A stretch of DNA of 64,000 nt from Tipula vernalis. Its lineage: Eukaryota; Arthropoda; Insecta; Diptera; Tipulidae. The stretch spans positions 330,247,106-330,311,105 of the forward strand of contig OY282558.1 in NCBI GenBank assembly GCA_958295665.1. The letters run 5' to 3'. Below, one piece after another: positions 20,056 through 30,575 of this stretch (its first letter is position 1; each line of letters begins with the position of its first letter). A model generated the notes under the pieces. That model saw only the letters and a program-made list of their open reading frames with translations. It was not told the origin of the DNA and did no database searches. Position numbers and translations under genes: made by a program.

Positions 20056-23000
20056 ATGGCGGCTGTTCAATCACGTGGTCGCGTTATGGCCTCTTTAACT
20101 TTAATAAAAAAATTTGCGTTAACGGTTACAGAAGATACCACATATATCGACATTGAGGTTAGACTAAATAAGCTCGAAGAGTTATGGAAGGAGTTCCAAG
20201 AGTACGAGACCCAAGTAGCGGTTATACTTGCTAGTAATCCAAACTCAAACGTAGAACTAAAACAAGAAGAATTTGAGACTAAATTTTTTGAGACAAAATC
20301 AAAACTTTTAGACTTATTTCGCAAAAGGAAACCGGAAGAAAATCCTCAGCCCGCCAATCCTCAGCCCGCCAATAATTCGTTTGATCAATTATTAGATCAA
20401 CAGCGCGTATTTCTGGAAAACTTGGCTGACCGGACGCAAGCAATACATGAGCAGTCAACAGTTCAATCATCAGCAACCGTCAAACTACCACACGTGAACA
20501 TTGATAAATTCGTAGGGGAATATGACGCCTGGCCCTCTTTCTGTGACTTATACACCACATCAGTGCATAATGTGGACACCATTTCTCAGGTTCACAAGTT
20601 CCAAATTTTGAAAGGGTTGCTTAGGGGTCCGCCACTTAACATCATTCGCAATTTCTTAGTAACCGACGCCAATTATTCGGAAGCATGGGACAAATTAGTT
20701 AAGCGGTATAACAAAACCCGACCAATATTGAATTCCCATATTGACCGGTTCTTCGATCAACCCGGCGCCACCAACGGGTCTCCTCAAGCATTACGGCAAA
20801 TTAGTGATACGTCGGATGAAATCATCAGAGGTATAAAGGCATTAGGGCTTGAGGCTGAGAGAAGAGACCCATGGCTCATTAGAATTCTTTTAAACAAGGT
20901 AGATGAAGAGACTCGAATTGCTTGGGCAAATGAAAGCTCAGATCAAGAATTTCCACAGTTAGAAGCATTTTTAGAATTCGTGAACAATCGGTGCTACGCT
21001 AAAGAGAGCGCATTGGGTGAAACAAAGAAAAAGGGAGTTAAAGGTGCTAGTGCAAACGTGAAATCAATGTATAGTACGACAACCGTTGAAAATTGTCCAT
21101 GTTGTAGTAGGAAACATTATTTATGGAAATGCATCAAGTTCAAGCAAATGTCAATTGAGAACCGTCGACGCATAGTTAATATATCGGGAGTGTGTTACAA
21201 TTGCCTGAGAGCAGGTCATGCAGTAAGTACGTGTTCGGTACAGTATTCATGTCGGATATGTAATGCAAAGCATAGTACATTACTTCATAAAGAATTAGAA
21301 TCTATCACATCAAAGCCATCACCAATCAGTTCTGTCGCTCGAACCGAAACTACCACAGCAGCACCACAACGGGTTGAATCGCATGCATACACTACTCGCA
21401 CCGCTCGGTTAGCTCTATTGCCAACTGCTCTAGTACATGTCATGGATTCAGCAGGGAACCATCATGTGGCTCGTGCCTTATTAGATTCAGGATCCCAATC
21501 GACATTTATCAGCGAAACTCTCGTCCAAAAATTGCATCTTCCTCGTTCATTCGCAAATATTTCTGTTTCAGGCATATCGGAAACAAGGGCTGAAACTTCA
21601 AAGGGCATAGTAAAAATAACGCTGAAATCAAGGTTTAAGGCCAGCGAGTGCATTGAAGTCGAAGCACTCATCCTATCCAAATTAACGTCCACAATTCCAC
21701 AGATAAGAGTCGAGGCACAGTGGGTGGACGAGATGAACAAACATAATCTTCAGTTGGCCGATCCAGCATATTATATGCCAAGCAAAATTGACATCTTGGT
21801 CGGTGCAGACATATTTTTCGAATTACTCATGGCCGACAAATTTACTATCAAAAATCGAATTGTTGCTCAGTCGACCAAATTTGGATGGATTGTATCTGGA
21901 ACAGCGTATGAAGGCACTGTTAACTCAAAGTCATTTACAACCACCATCGAAGAAGAGGACATACCCAAATTATTAGAAAGATTCTGGACATTGGAAGAAG
22001 TTCCGACATCATCAACTATATCCGAATCAGAAGCAACTTGTGAACGTCATTTCGCGGCAACCCACACACGGAACTCCGATGGCAGGTACGTTGTCAGACT
22101 ACCTTTTAAAAATGATTCCGCAAGTTTAGGACACTCACAATCAGCAGCAATCAGTCGTTTGGTTGCTATGGAGCGCAAATTCGCCAAGCATCCAGCATTC
22201 CATGAACAATATAGCATCTTCATGAATGAATATTTGAGTTTGGGTCACATGCACGAGATAAAGTCTGCTGAGGCAGAATGCCACGAGACCAAGAGTTTCT
22301 ATTTGCCACATCATGCTATTGTCAAAGGCGACAGCACAACCACAAAACTACGAGTCGTCTTTGACGGATCATGCAAATCAGCATCCGGCATATCGTTAAA
22401 CGACAGACTATTAGTGGGTCCCACCATACAGAAGGACTTAGTTTCTATTCTAATGATGTTCAGAAGACATACTATTGCTTTCTCGTCCGATGTGGAGAAG
22501 ATGTACCGGCAGGTCGAAGTACACCACCAGGATCGAGATTATCATAGAATCCTGTGGAGAAACTCTGCTTCAGAGCCTATGAGATGTTTTCGACTAAATA
22601 CAGTTACTTATGGTACATCTTGCGCACCATTTTTAGCTGTTCGTACATTGCATCAAATCGCTGAAGACAATAAGTTAACATACCCAGTAGGATATCGCAT
22701 AGCAAAAAGAGACTTTTACGTGGACGACTGCTTGTCAGGTGCTGATTCAATCGACGAAGCACAAAGGGCTATCCAGGAATTATCAAAGATGCTGGCGTCA
22801 GGTGGATTCAATCTCCGCAAATGGAAAGCAAATTCACCAGATGTATTAAGCACCATACCAAACGAGTTCCGAGAAAGAACCAATTTATGCATTGATGATG
22901 GCTCTCATACAGTCAAAACTTTAGGATTGCAGTGGAATCCAACCAAAGATACGTTTTCATATAAGATAAAACTCGGAGACCAAATGGTATCAACCAAGCG

Positions 23001-25377
23001 CGAAATGCTTTCACAGATTGCTCGGATTTTTGATCCATTAGGTTGGCTTTCACCTGCTATAGTCGTTTTTAAGATAATTCTACAGAAACTATGGCTACAA
23101 AAGTTAGGTTGGGATGATCCACTCCCTGTAGACATCGAACAACAATGGATGTCATGCAAATCATCATTGCAGAAATTAGAGGGAATCCAAGTCCCGCGAT
23201 TTTTGATGACGGCTAAATCAACGACTAACATTCAAATTCACGGGTTTTGTGACGCATCTGAGCATGCATATGCAGCAGTGGTTTATCTACGTACAACTGA
23301 CAGCAATGGCTTTGTAAACATCCGAATTGTTATGTCAAAAACCAAAGTAGCACCATTAAAGCAAGTATCATTGCCAAGGTTGGAGCTATGCGGTGCAGTG
23401 TTGCTGAGCCGAATAATCAAATACACAGAACGGGTGTTAGAAATCAACGCGGAGTCCTACGCATGGAGTGATTCGCGAATCGTTTTATCCTGGTTATCAG
23501 ACGTTCCACGACGATGGAAATGTTTTATTGGAAACAGAACATCAGAAATCTTAGAGACGATTCCATACGTGCGATGGAACCATGTGACATCAAAGGAAAA
23601 TCCAGCGGACCTTGCGTCTCGAGGTGTGACTCCTAAGCAACTCTTAGATTGCAGCCAGTGGTGGAACGGGCCGCGATGGTTGGCCAAACCGAAACAAGAA
23701 TGGCCAAATAAAGTGAACATTGAGCAGATCAATTTAGAAGAACGTAATGTCTCATTGGTGTCTCATGTCGAAGAGAAGTCAAACCAAGTGCTAGAAGAGC
23801 TGTTCATAAGAATTGACTCTTTCTCAAAAATCAAACGAATATTGGCAAGGACGTGGCGAATTAAAAAAATATATCGAAACATAGACGCAGTTGTGCTACT
23901 CGGGAAAGCGGAGAAATTATGTGTGAAATGGGCACAGTCAGAAGAATTTCAAGATGAACTACTGGCGTTAAATCAAAACAAAAAAATTGGTAATAAAAGT
24001 CGAATCATTTCTCTATCCCCTTTTATCGACAACGAGGGCATCCTAAGAGTCGGAGGGAGGTTAGATAAATTAGAAGCTTCATTCAATATCAAGCATCCAA
24101 TGCTATTACCTACGAAACACATTGTGAGCGAAAGAATAATTAAGGAAAACCATATTCGGTACTTACACCCAGGGCCTACGTTACTAACCAGTATTCTTCG
24201 GCAAAAATACTGGTTGATCAATTGCCGAAATACAGTACGACGATACATCAACACATGTCTAGAATGTCGAAGACAACGAGCATCCACGTCGCAGCAACTG
24301 ATGGGCAACTTGCCGGTTACCCGCATAACGCCAAGCCGTCCATTTTTGCACACTGGTGTGGACTACGCCGGCCCTTTATATTGCAAATCAAGAATCGGGA
24401 GAGGTCGTATCCCACTTATCAAGGGATACATTTGTTTATTCATTTGCTTTGCTACTAAGGCCGTTCACCTCGAACTTTGCCACGATATGACGGCTGAAGC
24501 ATTCATTGCGGCTCTGCGCCGATTTACATCCCGTCGAGGTCTTCCTATCGAAATCATATCCGACAATGGTACGAATTTTGTGGGAGCTAAGCGGAAAATC
24601 GGGGAACTATACCAATTATGTCAACAAAATTATAAATCAGAATTAATATCTCAATTTATTTCACAGAACGAAATAAAGTTTAGTGTTAATCCAGCCAGCG
24701 CCCCCCATTTTGGTGGTCTCTGGGAGTCTGGAGTAAAGTCGGTTAAATATCATCTTAATCGAGTGACCAGGAATACTATGATGACTTCGGAAGAGATGCA
24801 AACATTACTAGTGCAGATCGAGGGCATACTTAATTCCCGACCACTATGTCCAATGAGTGACAGCGTAGATGATTTAATTGCACTTACCCCAGCGCATTTT
24901 TTGATTGGGGAACCAATTACAGCAGTGCCTGAACCCTCAGTGGATCACATTAGGATTAACCGGTTAACAAGATGGCAGAATGTGCAAGCCAGAATGCAAG
25001 GTTTTTGGAAACAATGGCAACTCAATTATTTGCACACATTACAGCAACGTCGAAAGTGGAGGAACAAACAAGAAAACCTAAAAATCGGAGATCTTGTGCT
25101 CATCAAAGAGGACAACTTGCCGCCATCAAGGTGGCTACTGGGTCGAATAGTAGCATGTCATCCCGGTGCCGATGGGTTAGTTCGGGTGGTATCAATTAAG
25201 ACATCCTCTGGAATTTTGAAGCGGCCAATTGTCAAGGTTTGTCAGTTGATGTCAGATGAGGAAAGCATATCCCTAGTTTCTTCTGTTCATGTATTAAAAA
25301 CTGAAGTTTTTAATAGTCCGGGAGTATGTTCAGGAATCCGACAGTTAAAAATAACGAATAACCTAGAAAATAAATAA
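20056..25377 (+). CDS. BEL/Pao Gag-Pol polyprotein, 1,773 aa
   Basis: Open from ATG 20056 to TAA 25377, the last 17 codons lying in the 3' LTR. Domains in order: Gag (DUF1759-like) ~140-300; CCHC-type knuckles at ~348 and 380-393 (CYNCLRAGHAVSTC); A17-type aspartic protease with DSGSQ at 477; reverse transcriptase with Asp812 (SSDVEKMYRQV) and YVDD 888-891; RNase H with Asp1066 (GFCDASEHAYAAVVY); integrase zinc region His1366...Cys1401/Cys1404; integrase core Asp1436, Asp1503 (SDNGTNF), Glu1557 (WESGVKS); C-terminal DUF5641-like part from ~1636. All catalytic residues are present and the length is normal for the family. No separate env is seen. It makes the structural core of particles and the enzymes for reverse transcription and integration. 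Likely able to transpose, unless silenced. Confidence 0.96.
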   Translation: MAAVQSRGRVMASLTLIKKFALTVTEDTTYIDIEVRLNKLEELWKEFQEYETQVAVILASNPNSNVELKQEEFETKFFETKSKLLDLFRKRKPEENPQPANPQPANNSFDQLLDQQRVFLENLADRTQAIHEQSTVQSSATVKLPHVNIDKFVGEYDAWPSFCDLYTTSVHNVDTISQVHKFQILKGLLRGPPLNIIRNFLVTDANYSEAWDKLVKRYNKTRPILNSHIDRFFDQPGATNGSPQALRQISDTSDEIIRGIKALGLEAERRDPWLIRILLNKVDEETRIAWANESSDQEFPQLEAFLEFVNNRCYAKESALGETKKKGVKGASANVKSMYSTTTVENCPCCSRKHYLWKCIKFKQMSIENRRRIVNISGVCYNCLRAGHAVSTCSVQYSCRICNAKHSTLLHKELESITSKPSPISSVARTETTTAAPQRVESHAYTTRTARLALLPTALVHVMDSAGNHHVARALLDSGSQSTFISETLVQKLHLPRSFANISVSGISETRAETSKGIVKITLKSRFKASECIEVEALILSKLTSTIPQIRVEAQWVDEMNKHNLQLADPAYYMPSKIDILVGADIFFELLMADKFTIKNRIVAQSTKFGWIVSGTAYEGTVNSKSFTTTIEEEDIPKLLERFWTLEEVPTSSTISESEATCERHFAATHTRNSDGRYVVRLPFKNDSASLGHSQSAAISRLVAMERKFAKHPAFHEQYSIFMNEYLSLGHMHEIKSAEAECHETKSFYLPHHAIVKGDSTTTKLRVVFDGSCKSASGISLNDRLLVGPTIQKDLVSILMMFRRHTIAFSSDVEKMYRQVEVHHQDRDYHRILWRNSASEPMRCFRLNTVTYGTSCAPFLAVRTLHQIAEDNKLTYPVGYRIAKRDFYVDDCLSGADSIDEAQRAIQELSKMLASGGFNLRKWKANSPDVLSTIPNEFRERTNLCIDDGSHTVKTLGLQWNPTKDTFSYKIKLGDQMVSTKREMLSQIARIFDPLGWLSPAIVVFKIILQKLWLQKLGWDDPLPVDIEQQWMSCKSSLQKLEGIQVPRFLMTAKSTTNIQIHGFCDASEHAYAAVVYLRTTDSNGFVNIRIVMSKTKVAPLKQVSLPRLELCGAVLLSRIIKYTERVLEINAESYAWSDSRIVLSWLSDVPRRWKCFIGNRTSEILETIPYVRWNHVTSKENPADLASRGVTPKQLLDCSQWWNGPRWLAKPKQEWPNKVNIEQINLEERNVSLVSHVEEKSNQVLEELFIRIDSFSKIKRILARTWRIKKIYRNIDAVVLLGKAEKLCVKWAQSEEFQDELLALNQNKKIGNKSRIISLSPFIDNEGILRVGGRLDKLEASFNIKHPMLLPTKHIVSERIIKENHIRYLHPGPTLLTSILRQKYWLINCRNTVRRYINTCLECRRQRASTSQQLMGNLPVTRITPSRPFLHTGVDYAGPLYCKSRIGRGRIPLIKGYICLFICFATKAVHLELCHDMTAEAFIAALRRFTSRRGLPIEIISDNGTNFVGAKRKIGELYQLCQQNYKSELISQFISQNEIKFSVNPASAPHFGGLWESGVKSVKYHLNRVTRNTMMTSEEMQTLLVQIEGILNSRPLCPMSDSVDDLIALTPAHFLIGEPITAVPEPSVDHIRINRLTRWQNVQARMQGFWKQWQLNYLHTLQQRRKWRNKQENLKIGDLVLIKEDNLPPSRWLLGRIVACHPGADGLVRVVSIKTSSGILKRPIVKVCQLMSDEESISLVSSVHVLKTEVFNSPGVCSGIRQLKITNNLENK

Positions 25378-25857
25378 AATATTATGTATGGTCAATTGAA
25401 GCTAAATAAAATCTTGTAACTTAGCTTTAATCTTCAATGTTCATGTGTAGGCAGCTTGTTATTAATATAATCTAAAAATCAATCATTTACTTAAATTTGT
25501 TTGACAGCTGAAACTTTATGTTCATATGCAGGTGCATATAGATCGCATTTAATGACCACCTACAATTAGGTATTTGTACTATATTATAAAATAAAAAGAA
25601 AATAAAGAGAATACACAGTCATCATCACACGATCAATTAGGAAACATCCATTGTTACAATTATTGTGTCAAAAAATAAAAATACTCAACAAAAAAAATAA
25701 AATTAATAAGTTTTTGATTTCAATTCGACAATTAAAAAAGTTTTTCAATCGTGTTATTATTCCTTTTTTTTGCTACAATCTTAGAATTGTGGGCATACCA
25801 AATTCTGGTAGCAATTAAATATTAAATTAATAATAATATCAAAATAGCATTTATTTA
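25327..25857 (+). repeat. 3' LTR of the BEL/Pao element
   Basis: 531 bp, two differences from the 5' LTR. The Gag-Pol stop lies inside it (25375-25377). Followed by the TACCC target duplication. Several AATAAA signals are available for RNA 3'-end formation. Confidence 0.93.
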
Positions 25858-25862
25858 TACCC

Positions 25863-26859
25863 CGTTGTTCTTTGCGTGAGCAATCGAGAAATTTTGTTTG
25901 AGATGGCACGTTAAAAACATGAAACAGAAGTATAAAGCAAAAAAAAAAGAAATCTTCGGCTTTCTTTAATTTGTTTTTCATGTAGTAAATTACAATGTTC
26001 GCATTTTTTTCGTGCTTTTTTTACGAAATATGGTATAATAAGAACGTGATGATCACGGTGAGGTATAAGAGAGCATCACCGTGATTGATCATTGATCGCT
26101 CTTGGAGCGCTCAGTCGTACAACAGAGTAATAAATTTATTATGATTAGAGGAACACGAAGCATGATGATGTTTTGAGAAAAAATAGTATATTATTCAACG
26201 AGCATATAATGATAGCTGTTATTCACGAAGATGAAGTTTACGTTGAAGGCGAGTGTCGTAAATCATCTGAGTGAATAACAGCCATTATATGCGAGTAGAG
26301 TACGATACTTTGTCCACGACCGATAAAAACATTGAATTTTGTGATCAAATCCTTTAAATAAGCCTACAATAATTAACGTCGACATTTTGACGTCTCAATT
26401 TAATAATAATGAAAATAGCAAGAGACTACTAGATAAAATTTCAAAAATGAAATTTTTACTTGGTAGTAGTGAATAATGGAAGAAGGGACTACTAGATAAA
26501 CTAGCAGTGAATAATGGATATCATTATGATTGAAGAAACAAACGCATAATGAGTATATTATACGTTAGTCGTGGTCAAATATTTTTATAAAAATGCAAAA
26601 ATACTTAATAAATGATTATTAATTTCAAACAAAATTGTTTACAATTTACATTTCGATATATTTGATATCAAATTATTTATATTTGTAAATAAAAATGTTC
26701 ATTTAAATTGAAAATAGAGACGATTTAAAAAAATGTATTTGAAAATCCGATATGATTTTGTTTACGTTTCATAGGAAAATAAAAATCTTTATTCCCCTCT
26801 TTATATTAGTGATTTGACTTTTTTAGACTGATGTCACGGCTATTTATGTAGTGGCACTG
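25863..26859. mobile_element. Right arm of the hAT-like foldback element
   Basis: 26573-26859 is the inverted copy of 18294-18563; 26144-26176 is the inverted copy of 18571-18600. Between them (about 26177-26572) the right arm has ~400 bp that the left arm lacks. That segment contains a hairpin (26202-26226 with 26271-26292). The element ends CACTG before GTTTGTG. Non-coding as far as I can see. Confidence 0.6.
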
Positions 26860-26867
26860 GTTTGTGT

Positions 26868-27439
26868 TCTCCTTTTCTTGACAACAAGTCAACAAAAAAT
26901 AAAAATTATTTTCATAAATTATATACCGTAGTGAAAAATTAATAATAAATTTAGAATAATTATATACATATGTATGTATATTAATAAATTGTGTATTAAT
27001 TAATTTTAAAATAAATCGTGTGTACTACGGTACCTTAAACCATATAAATTTAAGTTCTCAATAAACTATTTGTGAATCAATTTGGTTTCGTTAATTCAGT
27101 TTTGTTGTGTTTGATTGAAGTGTGGTTGGCATAGCGAAAATCGGAGCCCTCAAGTGTCGAGCGGATTGACACAGATTAACGGTGTACCGACAGAGTGATT
27201 ATAAATCATCACTAAGGAAAAAATTTGTTCACAATAAGCGAGAACTTAAAGGTACAGATGGCGGTAGTAACACGCAAGTTATATTCACTTCATTAGACGA
27301 GGAAGTCATACAACTAGTTTGCCTACACTAGATGGTGTTACGACCGCAAATAAATTCGGCGTTCCGCGTAGGCGGACATTTCGCGATTCTAACAGCTAAA
27401 ACAGTTTACCAACCGAAAATATTTTGCCAACCTTTGATG
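26868..27439. other. Unassigned, possible retroelement leader
   Basis: AT-rich to ~27060, then GTGTTTGATTGAAGTGTGGTTGGCATAGCG (split: TTGGCATAGCG at ~27127), which looks like an LTR-to-primer-site junction, followed by GC-richer sequence. No second LTR copy and no Gag found, so not called. Confidence 0.3.
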
Positions 27440-27791
27440 AATTTGTTTTATCCCCATCCACATTAATAGAGAATGATTTTGAAATAGAAGTTTTAAACGA
27501 AAGACAACCAACCAACTATCAGCGGAGCTTAATGCAACTTAAAAAAGGATAGCTAGGGCGGTCGAAAAGCTTGGCGATCGCCAAAAAAACACCAACGATA
27601 TATTGCAAGCCCAATTAGACGAGAGCAAGCGGCATAATAAAAAAATAGAGCAGTTGGCTCTCAAAAAAAATCAAATGAAGGAGAAAATATTAGAAATCGA
27701 ATTAAAAAAACTTGAATTGAACACCAAATTGTGAAGCACCCAAACCGTCAAGACTGAAGGCTTACTTGAAAAACTAAAACTTGAAGACTGA
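27440..27791 (+). pseudogene. Helper-ORF fragment with coiled coil, likely PIF/Harbinger
   Basis: Plus-strand pieces in two frames: ERQPTNYQRSLMQL, then RIARAVEKLGDRQKNTNDIL, QLDESKRHNKKIEQLALKK and EKILEIELKKLELNTKL before a stop. The Lys/Glu/Leu-rich heptads form a probable coiled coil, as at the end of the Myb/SANT-like accessory protein of PIF/Harbinger elements. The opposite strand just to the right encodes a Harbinger transposase remnant, the usual two-gene arrangement. The DNA-binding N-terminus is not recognisable. One frameshift near 27552. Confidence 0.5.
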
Positions 27792-27919
27792 ATTTTTCTA
27801 TAGATTATTTTTTATTACATAGGTTTAAGTTGAATTTCATTTATATAATAGCCTGTAATTAGGATTAAGATTTTGAATTCTTCTTGGTTTACTTCATTAC
27901 TATAATCGTCGTGTAAACA

Positions 27920-28455
27920 AAATTAACTTTTAACACAAAAACCACTTTGTAAGTTGAAAATACATCTTTATCGAAAACTCGTTGATTTCTATCCCAGTGT
28001 AAGTGGCGTCAACACAACCGATCCGTAGTTTATGATCACAAATTTTAAAAACCAAATAAATGTTAAAATATAAACAAATTATTGTCAATGGAGCATGTTG
28101 TAATTAATTGTTACTTACTACCATGGCATTTAAACTGTAAAATCCTTAACGGTTGTAAAAGAGATGAGTATTTTCACCAGTCGCCTTTGCAATTTTTATG
28201 TGCGTACCATCTACACACATTACTATTCCAGGCAATTTGGCTCCTTGCCTCCGATTTTTCATCCTCACTCATCTTCAACGTTATCCATTTATTGCACAAA
28301 ACATCCTCTACAATATCTAACACTACTTAAATTCTTTTAAAACATTATTATTTGAAACCGTTGACTGTGTCATGCCAGAAAAGCAATCTTGCCCAACACC
28401 ATTTTGGTACCCACCTTCGGCCAACAACCTGAGAGTAGCGGCCAGTTAAAACTCT
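27920..28455 (-). pseudogene. PIF/Harbinger (DDE_Tnp_4-type) transposase remnant
   Basis: On the minus strand from ~28450: ATLRLLAEGGYQNGVGQDCF and GMTQSTVS (the helix-turn-helix region), then after frame changes PGIVMCVDGTHIKIAKATGE (first catalytic Asp in CVDGTHI), HLFYNR and GFYSLNAMVV, and finally ICDHKLRIGCVDATYTG (second Asp block). The third acidic residue region is missing. PIF/Harbinger transposases insert at TAA/TTA trinucleotides. Stops and frameshifts make it dead. The divergent coiled-coil ORF at 27440 would be the partner ORF. Confidence 0.8.
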
Positions 28456-28479
28456 ACAATATACATACTATCTGGGCTC

Positions 28480-30575
28480 ATTGTTACCTCTCCTAGATGT
28501 TGCAGTCTTTGCTGGAAAATGGCTAGGTATTGGCACAGAACATGGTTTGCTGATTCCGCTGCCAGATCGCAGAAGCGGCATCCATCTGTCTTACTTAGGC
28601 CCATCTTCTTAAGGTGATACCTTAAGGGGACATGACCTGTGAGGAAGCCAGTAAGCAGCCTCGACTCAGGTTTCCCGAATTCAAGACACTCCTTAACCCT
28701 GACATACGAAGGTGATTTACATTTCTTTGCCTGTCACGCGAGGACTTTTTAACATCCTCCCAGCGTTTTACCGCTGCTCTAAGGTATCCCTTAGTGATGC
28801 CGCAGAAGGGTTCTGGTCCAATAAATGGAGAGGCAGAACCCACGCGGGCGAGACCATCAGCTGCCTCATTTCCTTCGATTCGAGTATGACCTGGCACCTA
28901 CATAAGTGTTACCTTATTTGAGCCTGCCAGATACTTAATAACTTTCAGACAATCCCATACTACACTTGACTCAACGGTACAAGACCTGAGAGCGTTTAAG
29001 GCAGATTGGCTGTCTGATACAATATAAATCTTTGCCTCGTTTAGGCCTTTTGCAGTGCCACTCCCTTGTATTCCTACCCCCGCCCCATCTTCCGTTTTAG
29101 ATCCATCTATAAACCATACCATGTACCCTCGCTCAAAGGATGGTCCACCTGCACTCCACACAGCCCTGTCATGTAATCTAACACAAAATGGTTTGTGGAA
29201 GTCCAGTTTAGCTGGCATACAGTTGGAAGGCATTCCTATGGTAGGGTCAGTCTGTAATTCCTTAAGGATTTCCAGATAACCCACCATATTGCCAGGTTTG
29301 ATATTTCCTTCCGCTTGAATTTTCAGGGCCTTAATGGTAGCATCCTTTTTAACATGCAGGTGCAACGATGTCAGTCCTAGAAGTGACTCCATCGCAGCGG
29401 TTGAACATGTTTTCATTGAGCCCGTAAAACCGATGTAGACTATACGCTGAACCTTATTCAAAAAGCCACCATACAACCGATGCGTACGTGACCATAGGCA
29501 TATTGATTGTAAGAAATGACCAATAGATTATTTATGGTTGTAGTCCTCAAGTGCACCCATAGAGTATTTAACAAGCCCAGAAAGCCGTGGTGGCTCTATC
29601 TTGAACTTTCAATAAATGTTGCTGTCATATTATATTGAATGCAATTTGCTTGCGATCAGAAATGACCTCATAGAACTTGCCTCTGATTATGATAGCCACA
29701 TCATCCGCATAGCCCTGGACATCGAACTCATGGCTATTCAAAAGAACCAGTAGTCTGTCAATAACCAATGACCATAAAAGAGGACACAGTACGCCTCCTT
29801 GGGGACAGCCCTATTGTCCGATATGCCTTGGCATGGGTGTCTGGACGACCCCCCCCCCTCCCCTGGTATAAAATCCACATTAACCTACCTCCACAGTTTC
29901 GGAATATAGTTAAAAGCATAACTTGCCCGAAACATCTGGATCAAGCTGGGAAGTATTTCCTCAATACCTTTTTGAAGTAAAGCTGGAAAGATACCATCCC
30001 CTCCAGCGGATTTGAAAGGTTTAAAAGACCCAATAGCCCATCGCACCTTGCTGGGTGTGAAAATTTTCCTAGAGAGACTCCAGATCCTACTGTGAGACGT
30101 ATAGGCCACCTCACTTGAAGGATCATGCGGGTCCTCTTGGGCTCCTACCACTATTGAATCCGGAAAGTGTGGGTATCTAACAGTACATCTAAGGTTTCCT
30201 TCCGGTTTTCAGTGAACCTCCCATCTTGCTTCTGGACAAGTCCTAAACCATTTGAATGATCGCTAGAAAGGACTTTCTGGAGTCGAGCTGCAGAGGGCAA
30301 TTAATTGTTTCCCTTACAGAAATTCCTCCAGGTAGCCCTTTTGAATCTTCTTAATTCGAGATTATATTCCGTCAAGGACATCTTGTTGAATAATCTTCTC
30401 GATTTTTCCTCAGTATACCCAGCGTTCCGTTCCACCAAGGGACCATCCTTGTGGACCCTCTTCGCTTAACCGGGCAGCTGTTCTCGTTAGCTAAGTATAT
30501 AGAACTATGGAGCTGGGTTGAACAGATCTCCAAGCCCTCTGGAGACTCTGGAGGCCTCAACCTTTCGGTTTTTTA
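28480..30575 (-). pseudogene. LOA/I-type non-LTR retrotransposon Pol, degenerate
   Basis: Minus-strand order: a post-endonuclease part (KRRGSTRMVPWWN...LGILRK), RT start (GSFKPFKSAGGDGIFPALLQKGIEEILPSLIQMFRASYAFNYIPKLWR), a jump to the RT active site (GGVLCPLLWSLVIDRLLVLLNSHEFDVQGYADDVAIII in two frames), then LNKVQRIVYIGFTGSMKTCSTAAMESLLGL and RNase H (WFIDGSKTEDGAGVGIQG, YIVSDSQSALNALRSC, VPGHTRIEGNEAADGLAR). An RNase H domain after the RT is typical of I and LOA clades. Several stops and deletions. Same family as 38.2-40.1 kb and 34.2-35.0 kb. The endonuclease is missing, so it is 5'-truncated. Confidence 0.8.

Larger units (their letters stand above)
18622..25857 (+). mobile_element. Complete BEL/Pao LTR retrotransposon
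   Basis: 7,236 bp: 531-bp LTRs at both ends, tRNA primer site, ~900-bp leader with four tandem 160-bp units, and one uninterrupted Gag-Pol ORF that runs into the 3' LTR. The 5-bp repeat TACCC flanks it (18617-18621, 25858-25862), the usual duplication size for BEL/Pao. The two LTRs differ at two positions by my reading (the A/G in TCCAACAG versus TCCGACAG, and CTGCTAGC versus CTGGTAGC), so insertion was recent. Confidence 0.95.

Noticed and set aside
20067..20324. Minus-strand open frames under the BEL Gag-Pol
   Set aside because: They are shadows of the long plus-strand ORF, with no domain and no start context.
29855..29872. C-rich run CCCCCCCCCTCCCC
   Set aside because: Part of the degenerate LINE reading (Gly/Pro codons on the minus strand), no separate function suggested.
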